A stretch of 7,454 nucleotides of DNA from Bacteroidota bacterium (GTDB lineage Bacteria; Bacteroidota; Bacteroidia; Chitinophagales; Chitinophagaceae), in NCBI GenBank assembly GCA_023409675.1, contig JAEYRC010000273.1:1-7454 (forward strand). The letters are read 5' to 3'. Position 1 is the first letter of the stretch. Every line of letters begins with the position of its first letter. Below are positions 1 through 5,217 of this stretch, piece by piece. The notes below the pieces were generated by a model, which made no database searches, was not told where the DNA came from, and saw nothing but the letters and a program-made list of their open reading frames with translations. Both the position numbers and the translations under genes were made by a program.

Positions 1-1595
1 ACCGTGGCTACAAAGGCAAAGGAATGTTTGTGGCATTCGATAAACTCACAGCCGTAAGAATGTATGATTTAATTACACACCATTGGAAATTGACCGTTGA
101 GCAATTAGAAAAAGAAGTTGCCAAAGGAAAATATGGTGACCAGGAACTATTAGAGAAAAGTCGCGAACTGCAATGGATAAAGGAAACGGAAATTTGTGTG
201 GTGGTGAGTTCGGAGCAAAACGAAATTCAAAAATTTCAGAAATGGGATTTAGACATTGAACCACACCGAGAGAAAATGAACACCCAAGACCTTGAAACAA
301 GGTTTAAAGATGAAGATGACCCTTTTCGTTTTGTGATAGTTTGTGCCATGTGGATTACAGGTTTCGATGTGCCTACCCTTTCTACTTTGTATTTAGACAA
401 GCCATTGAAATCTCATACGTTGATGCAAGCCATTGCAAGAGCCAACCGAATCAGCGAAGGCAAAAACAACGGCTTGATTGTAGATTATATTGAAACTTAT
501 ACTGCTTTATTGGATGCTTTGGCTATTTACGGTTCTGGTGGTGAAGATGGCGAAGGCGGTGGAGGCCAAAAACCTGAACCACCTGTAAAGCCGAAAGAAG
601 AACTCATCAAACAATTGGAAGAAGCATTAGAAGCTACTGAAACATTTTTGCATGATGAAGTGAATTTTGATTTGCAGGAACTTATTAAAGCAGACGGTTT
701 GCACAAATTGGCTGCAATGGAAAAAGCCGTAAACGCTGTTTACACCAACGATGAAACCAAGCGTAAATTTCAGGTTTTGGCAAGAGAGGTTTTTAAGAAG
801 TATAAAGCCCTGCAACCTGACAAGGTTCTAAATCAATATGCACCAAGAAAGAACGCCATTGATGTAATCTACACCGCTATTGAAGACAATATTGAAAGTG
901 CAGATGTTGCCGACATAATGCGAAAAATTCAGAATGTGGTGGATGAATCCATAGAAAATATGGTTGCCGAACCAGGACATACTGAAGAAAAAATCATTGA
1001 CCTAAGCGGATTGAACTTTGACTTATTGGAGCAATATTTCCTTAAGACAAAGAATAAAAATGCTGCCGTTCAATCACTCAAAGACAAAGTTGAAAAGCAA
1101 TTGAAACGAATGGTAGAACGCAATCCTTTGACCGTTGACTATTACAAACGGTATCAGGAAATAATTGAAGAATATAACAGCGGCAAAGACGAAGTTGTAA
1201 TTAAAGAAACATTCAGAAAACTGATTGAACTCATAAACTCGTATTCCGAAGAAGAAGCCGATACCAAACGAGAAGGGCTAACAGACGAGCAAAAAGCCAT
1301 TTTTGACATTCTCAGACACGGTAAAAAGTTACAGGAAAAAGAGAAAAACGAAATCAAGAAAATATCAATTGAACTACTTGAAGAGTTGAAACAAGACAAA
1401 TTGAAAGTTGAACAATGGGCTGACAAATCAGTAACAGCAGCGGCAGTTTTTAATACCGTGAGTAAAACATTATTTGAATTATTGCCTTACCCGACATATC
1501 AAACAGACGACATTGACTTAAAAACAAACTTAGTATATGAACATTTAAAACATCAATATTTTGGAGAAGGGATGAGTATCTATGGACAGTATTAG
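1..1595 (+). CDS. hsdR: Type I restriction enzyme motor subunit HsdR, C-terminal part (5' end outside window)
   Basis: This is the ATP-dependent DNA-translocating and cleaving subunit of a type I restriction-modification complex, which acts with HsdM and HsdS on unmethylated foreign DNA. The reading frame is open to the left edge; codons before the ATG at 24 read RGYKGKG and continue into MFVAFDKLTAVRMYD, a typical HsdR stretch inside helicase domain 2, so that ATG is internal. Counting from it, motif V is near residues 104-119 (VIVCAMWITGFDVPTL) and motif VI near 133-142 (LMQAIARANR), followed by NGLIVDYIE. A Gly-rich linker at about 171-182 leads into a long, charged, helical C-terminal domain, which in this family contacts HsdM/HsdS. 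The stop is TAG at 1593-1595. The N-terminal nuclease and Walker motifs lie before the window, so activity cannot be judged. No hsdM or hsdS follows downstream. The gene is visibly more AT-rich than the efflux operon. Confidence 0.93.
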   Translation, partial: RGYKGKGMFVAFDKLTAVRMYDLITHHWKLTVEQLEKEVAKGKYGDQELLEKSRELQWIKETEICVVVSSEQNEIQKFQKWDLDIEPHREKMNTQDLETRFKDEDDPFRFVIVCAMWITGFDVPTLSTLYLDKPLKSHTLMQAIARANRISEGKNNGLIVDYIETYTALLDALAIYGSGGEDGEGGGGQKPEPPVKPKEELIKQLEEALEATETFLHDEVNFDLQELIKADGLHKLAAMEKAVNAVYTNDETKRKFQVLAREVFKKYKALQPDKVLNQYAPRKNAIDVIYTAIEDNIESADVADIMRKIQNVVDESIENMVAEPGHTEEKIIDLSGLNFDLLEQYFLKTKNKNAAVQSLKDKVEKQLKRMVERNPLTVDYYKRYQEIIEEYNSGKDEVVIKETFRKLIELINSYSEEEADTKREGLTDEQKAIFDILRHGKKLQEKEKNEIKKISIELLEELKQDKLKVEQWADKSVTAAAVFNTVSKTLFELLPYPTYQTDDIDLKTNLVYEHLKHQYFGEGMSIYGQY

Positions 1596-1639
1596 GCCAC
1601 GATATTTGCAAGTACATTGCTAAAGCCGCGCAAGCCAAC

Positions 1640-1690
1640 CCGCAGTCTAAAGCTTTGTCAAAGAGCTTGCAAAGCCAAACCCCACTGCGG
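1640..1690. repeat. Nested inverted repeat downstream of hsdR
   Basis: Perfect 7-base arms CCGCAGT (1640-1646) and ACTGCGG (1684-1690) enclose a second stem built from AAGCTT (1650-1655) and the AAG/CTT bases at 1661-1663 and 1666-1668. The sequence also holds a related pair of motifs, GCAAGCCAACC near 1630-1640 and GCAAAGCCAAACC near 1669-1681. It is 45 bases past the hsdR stop. It could be a structured 3' end or a remnant of a mobile repeat; the function is unknown. Confidence 0.4.
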
Positions 1691-1703
1691 CAATACCCCA
1701 ACC

Positions 1704-1729
1704 GTTGCGAGGGCTTTGCCCGAAGCAAC
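1704..1729. repeat. Short GC-rich hairpin, possible weak terminator of hsdR
   Basis: The arms GTTGC (1704-1708) and GCAAC (1725-1729) flank an inner stem GGGC-TTT-GCCC (1711-1721). The structure could act as a terminator for rightward transcription leaving hsdR, but there is no clear T run directly after it, so the terminator role is only a guess. Confidence 0.3.
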
Positions 1730-1779
1730 CCGGATCATTACAGTGTTTTATCCTGTCATAGAATAGCATTGTTTTCTGG

Positions 1780-1826
1780 ATAGCTTCGCCTACGGATGCA
1801 ATGAGGAAACATTGCTCGCTGGCTAT
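1780..1826. repeat. Imperfect hairpin just outside the left end of the IS
   Basis: GCAATG (1798-1803) and CATTGC (1810-1815) form a perfect 6-bp stem with a six-base loop. ATAGC (1780-1784) and GCTAT (1822-1826) form an outer pair. It contains GCTTCGCCT, a 9-mer that also occurs in the GC-rich hairpin inside the insertion sequence (3138-3180). It lies 16 bases from the left terminal repeat of the IS, in DNA with no gene. Confidence 0.35.
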
Positions 1827-1842
1827 GGAGAGTATAAAATAT

Positions 1843-1855
1843 TTTGTGTAAATGG
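1843..1855 (+). repeat. Left terminal inverted repeat of the IS
   Basis: TTTGTGTAAATGG is the exact reverse complement of 3223-3235. Pairing stops at the next outer base (T at 1842 against G at 3236), which sets the outer boundary proposed here. Confidence 0.75.
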
Positions 1856-1870
1856 ATTAAGTAAGTGTAT

Positions 1871-2414
1871 TTAGAGCCGGCATCGTTTTTCAAAGATAGT
1901 TAAGAACTGATGGAGTATGTAGCCCCAATTTTGGATTGGCATACTCCATTTTTTTTCGATGTTCATGATGGCCAGATAAACGGCCTTTTGAGCGGCTGCA
2001 TCATCGGTAAACTGAACCTTGGTTTTAATGTATTTGCGGATTCCCCTGTTGAGGTTTTCAATGGTGTTGGTAGTGTAGATGATTTTTCGGATCTCCAGCG
2101 GGAAGTCAAAATAGCTGGTGAGATTGTCCCAGTTGGATCGCCAGGATTGGATCGCATGTTTGTATTTCTGTCCCCAGTTAGCATCAAACTCCTGGAGGGC
2201 CTGCTCAGCTGCCTGGCGGTTGATGGCTCCGTAGATGTTTTTAAGATCGGCGCAGAAGGCCTTCCTGTCTTTCCAAACAACATATTTGCATGAGTTGCGT
2301 ATCTGATGTACAATGCAAAGCTGTGTGATTGTTTGAGGAAAAACGCCTTTGATGGCATCTGTAAAGCCTTTCAGGTTATCGGTACAGGCGATTAGGATAT
2401 CTTCCACCCCCCCC
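1871..2414 (-). CDS. Transposase C-terminal half (readable fragment after the G8 frameshift)
   Basis: This segment carries the second catalytic Asp (CTDNLKGF) and the catalytic Glu (TTNTIENLNR), and ends FLTIFEKRCRL, as in related Bacteroidota transposases. The frame is open further upstream to an ATG at 2626, but that extension is antisense-like noise: between 2415 and 2626 the family sequence is in the other frame. There is no credible start of its own near 2414, so it would be made only by frameshifting from the N-terminal half, at the G run or in the 20-odd bases before the upstream frame's stop. Confidence 0.6.
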
Positions 2415-2973
2415 GGGCCTTCAGGTCCGTGAGCACACTCATCCAGAAGGAAGCTGACTCTGTTTCTGCCATCCACAGGCCCAGTACCTCTTTTAAGCCA
2501 TTTTCCTTTAGCCCGATTACCAGGTAGATACATTTGTTGATGTACTTGCCATTTTGCTTTACTTTCAGCACAATGCCATCCATCCATACGGTAAAGTAAA
2601 CAGGTTCCAGTGGCCGATGCTGCCATTCTTTGACATGTTCAAGAATACGATTGGTTACATTGGAGACCGTGCCCTCACTGACGTCGACACCATAGGCTTC
2701 TTTTACCTGGCGGGATATATCGGAAGTGGCCATTCCCCGGCTATACATGCCAATAATGGATTCTTTCAGTTTATCACTCATGCGGGAGCCTTTAGGGATC
2801 AACTGAGGTTCAAATTCGCTGTTGCGATCCCGGGGGATATTAAGCACTAAGTCGCCAAGCGATTCGGTCTTTACTTTTTTTGAGTAGGATCCATTACGGC
2901 TATTGCCGCTGTTATGGCCGTCCTTGCTATGCTTCTCATAACCCAGGTGCTGATCCAGCTCGCCCTGGAGCAT
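2392..2973 (-). CDS. Transposase N-terminal half (readable fragment before the G8 frameshift)
   Basis: This frame runs 193 codons from the ATG at 2973 to the TAA at 2392-2394 and encodes the DNA-binding half of the transposase plus the first catalytic Asp. It includes ELDQHLGYEKHS near its start, the RNGSYSKK and IPRDRN stretches, a helix-turn-helix-like region around residues 65-110 (IIGMYSRGMATSDISRQV), and Asp132 in VWMDGI. The same frame is open further upstream to a TAA at 3088-3090 and encodes family-like sequence there, but it has no ATG, GTG or TTG start before 2973. The ATG at 2973 is therefore probably internal to the ancestral gene. The last five residues, GWKIS, are out-of-frame sequence after the G run. 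A protein from this fragment alone would lack two of the three catalytic residues. Confidence 0.6.
   Translation of the reverse strand: MLQGELDQHLGYEKHSKDGHNSGNSRNGSYSKKVKTESLGDLVLNIPRDRNSEFEPQLIPKGSRMSDKLKESIIGMYSRGMATSDISRQVKEAYGVDVSEGTVSNVTNRILEHVKEWQHRPLEPVYFTVWMDGIVLKVKQNGKYINKCIYLVIGLKENGLKEVLGLWMAETESASFWMSVLTDLKARGGWKIS
2407..2414 (-). other. G8 homopolymer at the transposase frameshift (C8 on the + strand)
   Basis: Read on the minus strand, the sequence is CCC, eight G, then TGGAAG. Frame 1 gives ARGGWKIS-stop and the alternative gives GGVEDIL. Homopolymers of this kind are known sites of transcriptional slippage and programmed frameshifting in some insertion sequences, and also hot spots for indel mutation and sequencing error. 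The sequence alone cannot separate these. Confidence 0.6.
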
Positions 2974-3126
2974 TTCTTCTACGCCCTGTTTGTAGAGCTC
3001 GCTGAAAAAAGATTGGAAGTCTTCTTTGCTTTTAAACTGCTTGAAAAAGTCTTTGGGAAGATTTGATTGTTGTCCATAAAACTGTATTTAAAGTTATAAA
3101 AAAAGCGGGCAAAATTTGCCGCCATT

Positions 3127-3191
3127 CCCGTGCAGGTTCCGCTCAGTTCGGCTCCGCTACGCTTCGCCTCACTTCGCTCCACCTGCACGGG
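3127..3191. repeat. GC-rich hairpin inside the IS, upstream of the transposase
   Basis: Perfect 11-bp arms CCCGTGCAGGT (3127-3137) and ACCTGCACGGG (3181-3191) enclose 43 bases made of repeated TTCG/CTCC-like units (for example TTCGGCTCCGC, GCTTCGCCTCAC, TTCGCTCC). It lies between the right terminal repeat and the apparent transposase start, in the expected leader region. It could shield the transposase from transcription entering from outside, as hairpins near the ends of some insertion sequences do, or be a separate small palindromic repeat that inserted into this copy. Confidence 0.6.
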
Positions 3192-3222
3192 TGGATAACT
3201 CATCAATACAATTAACTATAAA

Positions 3223-3235
3223 CCATTTACACAAA
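3223..3235 (-). repeat. Right terminal inverted repeat of the IS
   Basis: CCATTTACACAAA is the exact reverse complement of 1843-1855. It lies upstream of the transposase, at the promoter end of the element. Confidence 0.75.
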
Positions 3236-3335
3236 GAACTAATTACTACCAGGCCAAACGAAAATTATCTTCTCCCGCTATGAATAACTTGAAAAGGAGT
3301 CAACCAAAATCAGCACTACACAACACCCAAAACTT

Positions 3336-3890
3336 CTACTCACTCCCCAGTGTTTCCTTCACCGTACCGCAATTCAGCATCTCATCGCCATAATAGGGAT
3401 TACGGATAGTTTTCTTATCACTCAGCCAGTAACCACCCTTATCGTTAAACGCCATCGGGCAGAATTCCACGTAAACAGCTCCACTGCTGACACCTGCCGC
3501 TTTGATTTTTTCAATCAGTTCATTGCTGAGCGGTGAGAACAGGGTGCGTTGTTCATCGAGCTTATCGCTTTCAGCAATACGTTTTGCCTGGGTGTAGATG
3601 GAATTTCCTGAACCCAATGATTCGGTTCCCACGGCGATGGCATTGGCGCTGATTCGGGCCTGCGCGGTATTTTCGGTTACCAGCGCTTCGGCCAGGGTAA
3701 GGTAATGTGGGTAAACGGCATTCAGTGTAGCATCTGAAATTTGGGCTTCGCCGGTTTTAACAGGTGTTTCAGTGCTGGTCATTTCCTGCTCATGCTTGTG
3801 CTCATTTTCGGTTGATGCCTGATCCCCACAGGCGGTAAACACTGCCGCACTCAGCAGGATCGTCAGGTAAGAATACATTGTTTGCTTCAT
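3336..3890 (-). CDS. DUF3347-domain lipoprotein, probable periplasmic metal-handling protein
   Basis: A 184-residue exported lipoprotein. The N-terminus has a hydrophobic signal (YSYLTILLSAAVFTA) followed by Cys21 in FTACGD, a lipobox-like cleavage site, then a polar His-containing linker (ENEHKHEQEM). Residues from about 50 to the end match the DUF3347 pattern: a helical region with YPHYLTLAEAL, then VYVEFCPMAF (Cys144, Met146), GYWLS, IRNPYYGDEML and NCG (Met171, Cys174). The conserved Cys, Met and His residues suggest soft-metal binding, and members of this family are commonly found beside Cus/Czc-type efflux genes; the biochemical role is not established. It is the last gene of the minus-strand cluster, 112 bases after the second adaptor, so it could be cotranscribed or have its own promoter. 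The start at 3890 is favoured because the signal peptide begins directly there; no strong ribosome-binding site is visible. Confidence 0.85.
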   Translation of the reverse strand: MKQTMYSYLTILLSAAVFTACGDQASTENEHKHEQEMTSTETPVKTGEAQISDATLNAVYPHYLTLAEALVTENTAQARISANAIAVGTESLGSGNSIYTQAKRIAESDKLDEQRTLFSPLSNELIEKIKAAGVSSGAVYVEFCPMAFNDKGGYWLSDKKTIRNPYYGDEMLNCGTVKETLGSE

Positions 3891-3978
3891 AGCTTGTTGA
3901 TTTTTGTTTTTAGAATTTGAACTATTTATTAAAAGAATCTTTATGCGGAATTACCCTATACACTGCGAACTTAGCACG

Positions 3979-3996
3979 CTTTCTTCAATTAGAAAG
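3979..3996. repeat. Small hairpin in the gap between the second adaptor and the DUF3347 gene
   Basis: CTTTCT (3979-3984) and AGAAAG (3991-3996) form a 6-bp stem with a six-base loop, 7 bases after the end of the second adaptor gene. It may be a weak attenuator or processing site, or chance in AT-rich DNA. The rest of the 112-bp gap shows no clear Bacteroidota promoter of the TAnnTTTG type. Confidence 0.25.
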
Positions 3997-4002
3997 GGCA
4001 AT

Positions 4003-5217
4003 TTACAGTGCCTCTGCCAGATCTCCCTTTTTTAAAACATATTCACTGTACAGCAAATAAGCGCCCTGTACAACCAGTTTTTCACCTGCCTCAAGCCCTT
4101 CAATTATTTCAGCCTGACCGGCATCCTGTTCACCGGTACGAACACGACGCGGTTCAAATATTCCCTCCGCTGTTTCTACCCAAACATGACTGCTTTTTTC
4201 ATGGTGTATGATCGCATTGGCGGGAATCCGTAAGCGGTCTGCATGCGCTTTTCCCGGAAGTTGTATGGTCACCTGCATGCCGGGTTTGAGGCGGTTGTCC
4301 GGATTGCGGGCTTCTCCGCGCAGCGTGATATACCTTGAGCCGGGCCGAAATTCAGGTTCAATGAACGATACGGTCATAGTAGCCGGGATGTTTTCATATC
4401 CTGAAACAATGATAGGCAGACGGTCGCCAGCTTTTATTCCATTAAGTTCCGCGGTTCGGGCATCCGCTTCTACCCATAATGTTGAATAGCCTTCTATGGT
4501 TAATATTGTACTGCCTTCTTCCACATATTGTCCTTCAATGGTATTCACCGCCGCCACAATACCGCCTGCCGGGGCATAATAGGTTATTGATCCTGCGCTT
4601 GTCTTTGTTCGTTTAAGTGCGCTGATTTGTGTAGGTGTCTGATCGAGCAGCAGCAGTCGCTTTTCGGCGGCTGACAGAATTTCACGGAACGTTTCATTTT
4701 GCGGAAATGCCTCAACCTGGTCAAGGGCCAGCAGGTACTCCTGCTGCAACGCCATCAGGTTTTCTGAATAAATCTGATACATCGGCTGACCTTTCTGCAG
4801 GGCAACACCTGTTTCGCGGAAGTATAATCGTTCAATTCTTCCCGGAACCCTGCTGCTCACAATAACTGTTTGTTCCGGATTGATCACCAGACGGCCATTA
4901 ATGTTACGGGAATTCAACCCGCTGGTATCACCGACCACGAGGGTTTTTATATTGGCCAGTGCAATCTGCTCGGGTCCAAGCGTTAGAAATTCATCCTGGT
5001 TATTCCGGTCAAAGGGCACCAGATCCATATGACAAATAGGACAGGTGGATGGTTCATACTGAACAATCTGCGGATGCATCGGACAGGTATAGGTTTGCTG
5101 TTCCGTTGTATCAGCGTTTTTTTTGTCCTGTGTCGTGCAGGCTATGCCGAAGCTAAAGATGGCAATGAATAGTAATAAGCGCATACATATCCAGGTTAAG
5201 GTGGTATTATGGTGCAT
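4003..5217 (-). CDS. RND efflux periplasmic adaptor with N-terminal heavy-metal-binding domain (CusB-like)
   Basis: A 404-residue membrane-fusion protein that would link an inner-membrane RND pump to the outer-membrane factor and pass metal ions to it. A signal segment (LLLFIAIFSFGIA) precedes Cys27, a likely lipid anchor. Residues 43-67 form a heavy-metal-binding domain, YTCPMHP followed by STCPICHMDLVPF, with paired Cys, His and Met ligands. Next come a first barrel-sandwich half (about 112-150, VPGRIERLYFRETGVALQKG), a helical hairpin (about 151-205), the second half (about 213-240, YYAPAGGIVAAVNTIEGQYV), a beta-barrel (about 245-320) and a membrane-proximal domain ending in EGLEAGEKLVVQGAYLL. 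The ATG at 5217 overlaps the previous gene by 11 bases. An alternative ATG at 5184 (MRLLLFIAIF) would give a more standard signal peptide and no overlap. Copper or silver is the likely substrate, inferred from the CPMHP/CPICHM domain; Zn/Co/Cd cannot be excluded. Confidence 0.9.
   Translation of the reverse strand: MHHNTTLTWICMRLLLFIAIFSFGIACTTQDKKNADTTEQQTYTCPMHPQIVQYEPSTCPICHMDLVPFDRNNQDEFLTLGPEQIALANIKTLVVGDTSGLNSRNINGRLVINPEQTVIVSSRVPGRIERLYFRETGVALQKGQPMYQIYSENLMALQQEYLLALDQVEAFPQNETFREILSAAEKRLLLLDQTPTQISALKRTKTSAGSITYYAPAGGIVAAVNTIEGQYVEEGSTILTIEGYSTLWVEADARTAELNGIKAGDRLPIIVSGYENIPATMTVSFIEPEFRPGSRYITLRGEARNPDNRLKPGMQVTIQLPGKAHADRLRIPANAIIHHEKSSHVWVETAEGIFEPRRVRTGEQDAGQAEIIEGLEAGEKLVVQGAYLLYSEYVLKKGDLAEAL

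Larger units (their letters stand above)
1871..3077 (-). pseudogene. IS256-family DDE transposase, disrupted by two frameshifts
   Basis: This transposase would cut and join the ends of the insertion sequence. Repaired, it would be about 400 residues, the usual family length, from the ATG at 3077 to the TAA at 1871-1873. All three catalytic residues are visible: Asp in VWMDGI (2578-2580), Asp in CTDNLKGF (2378-2380) and Glu in TTNTIENLNR (2057-2059). The conserved stretch FPQTITQLCIVHQIRN is also present. Two breaks are seen. Near the N-terminus, MDNNQI is in a different frame from the following LPKDFFKQFKSKEDFQSFF; restoring one base around 3058-3064 would join them. In the middle, an eight-G run (2407-2414) throws ARG into GWKIS and a stop, while the family-like ARGVEDI reading needs six or nine G. 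Sequencing error or programmed slippage at the G run remains possible, but two breaks together favour a decayed copy. Confidence 0.8.
1843..3235 (-). mobile_element. IS256-family insertion sequence (about 1.39 kb)
   Basis: A single transposase in two frames is bounded by perfect 13-bp inverted repeats, TTTGTGTAAATGG at the left and CCATTTACACAAA at the right. The length fits IS256-family elements, usually about 1.3-1.5 kb. The transposase stop is only 15 bases from the left repeat, whereas the right repeat lies about 145 bases before the apparent transposase start and that gap contains a GC-rich hairpin. The family commonly makes 8-9 bp target duplications, but the flanking bases here (TAAAATAT on the left, GAACTAAT on the right) do not match. 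Either the copy has lost its duplication or a rearrangement joined different flanks. The element separates hsdR from the efflux operon. Its transposase appears to be broken. Confidence 0.85.

Noticed and set aside
1640..1690. Integron attC site
   Set aside because: The nested palindrome resembles one in shape, but I see no typical attC core-site sequences and no integrase or cassette array.
1450..1728. A 92-codon minus-strand frame across the hsdR end and intergenic region
   Set aside because: Half lies antisense to hsdR, half is translated inverted-repeat DNA; no signal, domain or start context supports it.
1910..2293. A 127-codon plus-strand frame
   Set aside because: It lies wholly opposite the transposase C-terminal half, which carries recognisable catalytic motifs; it is an antisense shadow.
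1963..2358. A 131-codon minus-strand frame
   Set aside because: It covers the same bases as the transposase in another frame and shows no domain.
2554..2850. A 98-codon plus-strand frame
   Set aside because: It is opposite the transposase N-terminal half and has no recognisable feature.
3080..3115. A Bacteroidota-type promoter for the transposase (TAACTTTA on the minus strand)
   Set aside because: It matches most of TAnnTTTG but no correctly spaced upstream TTG element is visible, so I do not call it.
2979..3206. A 75-codon minus-strand frame running from the GC-rich hairpin into the transposase N-terminus
   Set aside because: Its first half is translated hairpin repeat and its last part is the transposase region in the wrong frame. 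Only the MDNNQI stretch from 3077 looks ancestral to the transposase.
3236..3335. A terminator or small gene between the IS and the DUF3347 gene
   Set aside because: I found neither a stable stem followed by T bases in the transcribed direction nor a frame with a plausible start.
4208..4489. A 93-codon plus-strand frame inside the adaptor region (and similar ones at 4008, 4635, 5410 and 5995)
   Set aside because: All are opposite well-supported efflux genes and have low-complexity, Pro/Arg/Ala-rich translations typical of antisense frames.
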